From NCBI RefSeq assembly GCF_025133575.1, contig NZ_CP104011.1, positions 5,464,965 to 5,528,964 on the forward strand: a DNA stretch of 64,000 bases, written 5' to 3'. A model generated the notes under the pieces. That model had not been told where the DNA came from. It was given only the letters and a program-made list of their open reading frames with translations, and searched no databases. Position numbers and translations under genes: made by a program. This document shows positions 61,181 to 64,000 of the stretch, piece by piece; position 1 is the stretch's first letter, and the number at the start of each line of letters is the position of its first letter. Origin of the DNA: Pseudomonas sp. GCEP-101. GTDB taxonomy: Bacteria > Pseudomonadota > Gammaproteobacteria > Pseudomonadales > Pseudomonadaceae.

Positions 61181-61374
61181 CTCACAGTCATGCCCTGAGC
61201 AGAACGGCCAGCAGGCCGCCTATCGAGTGGGCAGAAAAAACATAGTCCAGTTTCCCGCCGCTGCTCCAGCCCCGCTGCCATGGCGCGCCGAGACAGCCGG
61301 CGGCGCATTCGTCCTGAACGAATCGGCGCGCCCGGCAGTCCGAAACGCAGGAATCCCGCCACGGAATGCCGGCC

Positions 61375-63141
61375 ATGCGATTACGCCCTTTTCTGCTCGC
61401 CACGCTGCTGCCGACACTGCTCGCCAGCCTCCCCGCCAGCGCCGAGGAACCCCTGCGCCTGGCATCGCTCAAGCGCTGCGGCGACCTGCTGGATGCACAG
61501 CAGCAGGACTGGTGCCTGACGGTGCGCGGCCTCGGCGCGGCCCTGCCGCGCGTCCTGCTCGACGGCCGCCCGCTGGCGGACCAGGACATCCGCCGCGACG
61601 CCGACCAGCTGCGCATCCGCCTGAACAGCGCCCGGCAGCGCAGCGGCCCGCTCTGGCTGGAAGATGGCTCCCGCGCGAGCAACGCCGCCTGGCTGACCCT
61701 GCGCAACAGCCACGTGCTGGCGGCGGGCCCGGACGAGGTGGCGACGAACCAGGACGGCCTGACCACCTACGTGGACCTGGCCAGCCTGCTGATCGAGGAA
61801 AACCACGACGGCCTGCGCGAAGCGCAGCGGCTGGCGCACAAGTATGGCGCCGAGGTGGTGGGCAGCATCGCCCCCTTGAATCTCTACCAGCTGCGCTTGC
61901 CGGCCAAGGACCTGGTGCAGCGCGACGCCCTCGTCCTGCGCCTGGGCAGCGAAACCAGCGTGGACGCCGTGGTGGTCGAGGAGTCGGCGGCGCAAAGGAG
62001 CGAGGAAGCGCCGGCCCGCCGCGAGCCGGAAAAGCCCGCCCAGGACTCCGATGAATGGGCCGCCAACCGTTTCCTCGACGCGGTGAACTACTACCAGCGA
62101 CGCATCCCCGCCAGCCAGGCGCCGATTCGCCCGCAACCGGTGCGCATCGGCCTGATCGAGCGTGACGTCGACTTCGACACGGCAGATTTCGCCGGCTTCT
62201 CCGGTGCCTGCGCGCCGCCCCGCGTCTGCGTCTACGCCCGCGACGCCGAACGGCCCGACCAGCACGGCACCACCGTGGCCGGCATTCTCGCCGCGGGCTG
62301 GGACGATGGCGGCAACACCGGCTTCCTGCGGGCGCTGGAGCGGGCCGGCGGCGGCTTCGAGGTCATCGTCGAGCGCAACTCCGACGCCGGTATCACCGCC
62401 AATATCGCCGCCTCGGTGAACCTGGTGGAAGACGGCGTGCGGGTGCTGAACTGGAGCTGGGGCATCCACCGGGTCGGCGCCCGGAACGTCGAGGGCGACG
62501 AGGTGGATTCGCTGCTGCGCTCGGGCATCGCCATGGGCGGCTACGAAGAGTTGCTGGAAGAGTTCTTCCTCTGGCTGCGCCAAGAGCACCCCGACGTGGT
62601 AGTGGTGAATTCGGCGGGCAATGGCTCGTCCTTTTCCGGCACCGACGAATACCGCCTGCCCTCCTCCTTCATCACCGAACAGCTGATCGTCGTCGGCGGC
62701 CACCAGCGCAGCCAGCAGGCCGGCCTGGCGGTGGACGACCCGGGTTTCGCCGTCAAGCGACGCTCGTCGAACATCGACATGCGGGTCGACATCACCGCGT
62801 CGGCCTGTACCCATGCGTCGGTGCGCGAGCCCGGCGCCGCGGGCGCGGTGCATTGCGGCACTTCCTACGCCACGCCGATGGTCGCCGGGCTGCTGGCGGC
62901 GATGCTGTCGATCAACCCGCACCTGCAGCCCGAGCAGTTGCGCATGCTGCTGCGCCGCAGCGCCCTGAGCATCGGCGACAACTACGACTTCGAACCGACG
63001 GACGCCGAGGACCTCACCGCGCCCATCCTGCCGTCGGAGCGCAACTACCGGCTCGATGACCGGGACGTTGGCCGCTCCGCCCGACTGGACATGCAGAAGG
63101 CCCTGGAACTGGCGGTACAGAGCCGCGAACGGGTGCGCTGA
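61375..63141 (+). CDS. Exported subtilisin-like (S8) protein with Glu at the catalytic Asp position
   Basis: The 588-residue protein has a Sec signal (MRLRPFLLATLLPTLLASLPASA) and a long N-terminal region of about 230 residues. The S8 domain follows with His H297 in DQHGTTVAGILAAG, oxyanion Asn N416 in VVNSAGNG and nucleophile S497 in CGTSYATPMVAGLLAAM. Where subtilases have a DTGVD-type motif this protein reads IGLIERDVDF, placing E262 at the catalytic Asp. Activity may be reduced or altered. Cysteine pairs (CAPPRVC) suggest a periplasmic, disulfide-stabilised protein. An ATG nine bases upstream (61366) is an alternative start. The following gene encodes a PAS sensor. Confidence 0.88.
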   Translation: MRLRPFLLATLLPTLLASLPASAEEPLRLASLKRCGDLLDAQQQDWCLTVRGLGAALPRVLLDGRPLADQDIRRDADQLRIRLNSARQRSGPLWLEDGSRASNAAWLTLRNSHVLAAGPDEVATNQDGLTTYVDLASLLIEENHDGLREAQRLAHKYGAEVVGSIAPLNLYQLRLPAKDLVQRDALVLRLGSETSVDAVVVEESAAQRSEEAPARREPEKPAQDSDEWAANRFLDAVNYYQRRIPASQAPIRPQPVRIGLIERDVDFDTADFAGFSGACAPPRVCVYARDAERPDQHGTTVAGILAAGWDDGGNTGFLRALERAGGGFEVIVERNSDAGITANIAASVNLVEDGVRVLNWSWGIHRVGARNVEGDEVDSLLRSGIAMGGYEELLEEFFLWLRQEHPDVVVVNSAGNGSSFSGTDEYRLPSSFITEQLIVVGGHQRSQQAGLAVDDPGFAVKRRSSNIDMRVDITASACTHASVREPGAAGAVHCGTSYATPMVAGLLAAMLSINPHLQPEQLRMLLRRSALSIGDNYDFEPTDAEDLTAPILPSERNYRLDDRDVGRSARLDMQKALELAVQSRERVR

Positions 63142-63153
63142 GGCGGGGCACGG

Positions 63154-63190
63154 CAGGCAGCGGCATCCATTCGTAACCTGCCGCTGCCTG
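63154..63190. terminator. Hairpin after the subtilase gene
   Basis: CAGGCAGCGGC and GCCGCTGCCTG form a perfect 11-base-pair stem with a 15-base loop, 12 bases after the stop codon. There is no U-tract. Confidence 0.5.
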
Positions 63191-63273
63191 GCCGCGCGGA
63201 GCGAACTACGCTGAACATCCTTGAAACGGTCCGCCCGCACCTGCTGGCACGATGAGATCGCAAGGACATCAGC

Positions 63274-64000
63274 ATGCCCAAGACTAATCTGGAGGCCCCG
63301 CCCCGCGTGGACTTCCGCCTTCCCGACGACACCGGCGCCAGTGTCCACGACAGCGAGGTACGCTTCCGCGCGCTGGTGACTACCACCAGCACGGCGATCT
63401 ACCGCATGAGCCCGGACTGGCAGGAAATGCGCGAGCTGACCGGCCAGGGGTTTCTCGAAGACACCGCGCAACCGAACCTGAACTGGATCGAGAAGTACAT
63501 CGAGCCGGAGGACCGCGCCCGCGTGCTGCGCGCCATTGCAAAGGCCATAGCCGAGCGCTCCACCTTCGAGCTGGAACACCGGGTGCGCTTCTCCGATGGC
63601 AGCCTCGGCTGGACGCTGTCGCGGGCGGTGCCGATCCTCGATGCGGCCGGCAACGTCGTGGAATGGTTCGGCGCCGCCTCCGATGTCACCCAGAAGCACA
63701 ACGCGGTGACACGCCTGCGCGAAAGCGAAGCAGGCTTCAAGGCCATCGCCGACACTGCGCCGCAGTTGGTCTGGGTGACCGACACAGAGGGCCGCCTGGT
63801 GTTCTTCAACCAGCGCTGGAGCGAGTACTTCGGCAGCGCCGGCGAGCCGGAAAACCTCCGGCTGTTCGCCGCCGCATGCATCCACCCCGAGGACCTGGAA
63901 AGCACCCTGGCCGCCTTCGACCAGGCACGCAGCAGCGGCTGCGTCTTCGAGGCCGAACACCGCCTGCGCGGCCGCGATGGCAACTACCGCTGGTTCATGG
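63274..64000 (+). CDS. PAS-domain signalling protein (3' end beyond window)
   Basis: An ATG at 63274 with AAGGA seven bases upstream opens a frame that runs to the window edge (242 codons seen). No signal peptide is present. Residues about 28-145 form a first PAS/PAC unit (FRALVTTTSTAIYRMSPDWQEM, IEPEDRARV, FELEHRVRFSDGS, NVVEWFGAASDVTQ). A second starts at FKAIADTAPQLVWVTDTEGRLVFFNQRWSEYFG and continues to HRLRGRDGNYRWFM. The missing part probably carries a histidine kinase or diguanylate cyclase output. That is family expectation, not seen here. Confidence 0.85.
   Translation, partial: MPKTNLEAPPRVDFRLPDDTGASVHDSEVRFRALVTTTSTAIYRMSPDWQEMRELTGQGFLEDTAQPNLNWIEKYIEPEDRARVLRAIAKAIAERSTFELEHRVRFSDGSLGWTLSRAVPILDAAGNVVEWFGAASDVTQKHNAVTRLRESEAGFKAIADTAPQLVWVTDTEGRLVFFNQRWSEYFGSAGEPENLRLFAAACIHPEDLESTLAAFDQARSSGCVFEAEHRLRGRDGNYRWFM

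Overview
The window is a high-GC (about two-thirds G+C by eye) bacterial chromosome segment with dense gene packing, GTG/ATG starts with GGAG-type ribosome binding sites, REP-like elements of the GTAGGAGCGGAC type, an OprD-family porin, a cyanide-insensitive type bd oxidase and many LysR/AraC regulators. All of this fits Pseudomonas, most likely a metabolically versatile member of the P. aeruginosa/nitroreducens/citronellolis lineage (inference). I see no rRNA, tRNA, CRISPR array, integrase, transposase or prophage gene.

Layout. 1-7092 (minus): an almost complete TonB-dependent receptor, then a four-gene operon for a ribose-type sugar ABC importer (ATPase, permease, binding protein) ending in a sulfite-oxidase-like molybdenum enzyme. 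7344-9582: YghU-type glutathione transferase, YcaC-type hydrolase and an AraC regulator. 10018-15815: a large winged-helix/NTPase regulator, a lipoprotein, a small exported basic protein, a universal stress protein and an OruR-like AraC regulator. 16009-19068 (minus): an operon of a c-type cytochrome lipoprotein, a Tat-exported VAO-type flavoprotein and a Tat-exported fold-type III PLP protein with an altered metal site. 19445-24586 (plus): fdsGBAD, an NAD-dependent molybdenum formate dehydrogenase. 24634-26526: a PBP2 paralogue without rodA. 26959-32927: DMT exporter, DadA-like flavoprotein preceded by an overlapping 27-codon leader ORF, LysR regulator, DUF2817 carboxypeptidase-like protein and an APC permease. 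33473-35296: a methyltransferase and a DUF2235 alpha/beta hydrolase.

35617-43151 is a complete 3-hydroxybenzoate/gentisate catabolic operon: gentisate dioxygenase, fumarylpyruvate hydrolase, aromatic acid MFS importer, maleylpyruvate isomerase, 3-hydroxybenzoate 6-hydroxylase and OprD porin, with a divergent LysR gene. 3-Hydroxybenzoate would enter through porin and MFS carrier, be hydroxylated to gentisate, cleaved to maleylpyruvate, isomerised to fumarylpyruvate and split to fumarate and pyruvate.

43277-49352 (minus) is the least explained locus: three SPFH/HflK-HflC-like membrane proteins in overlapping reading frames followed by a P1B-type metal ATPase; two of the four proteins have histidine-rich N-termini. 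I regard this as the best candidate for an undescribed membrane-microdomain metal-handling system. 49708-51837 holds a zinc alcohol dehydrogenase and a GNAT acetyltransferase. 51977-58271 is a stress island: DUF2892 protein, LigD, KGG-repeat protein, DUF3606, two small proteins, manganese catalase, a DUF892 ferritin-like protein and a DUF2061 membrane protein. 58335-60776 encodes the CioAB-type bd oxidase. The window ends with a small unknown protein, an exported subtilase with Glu at the catalytic Asp position, and the start of a PAS-domain signalling protein cut by the window edge.
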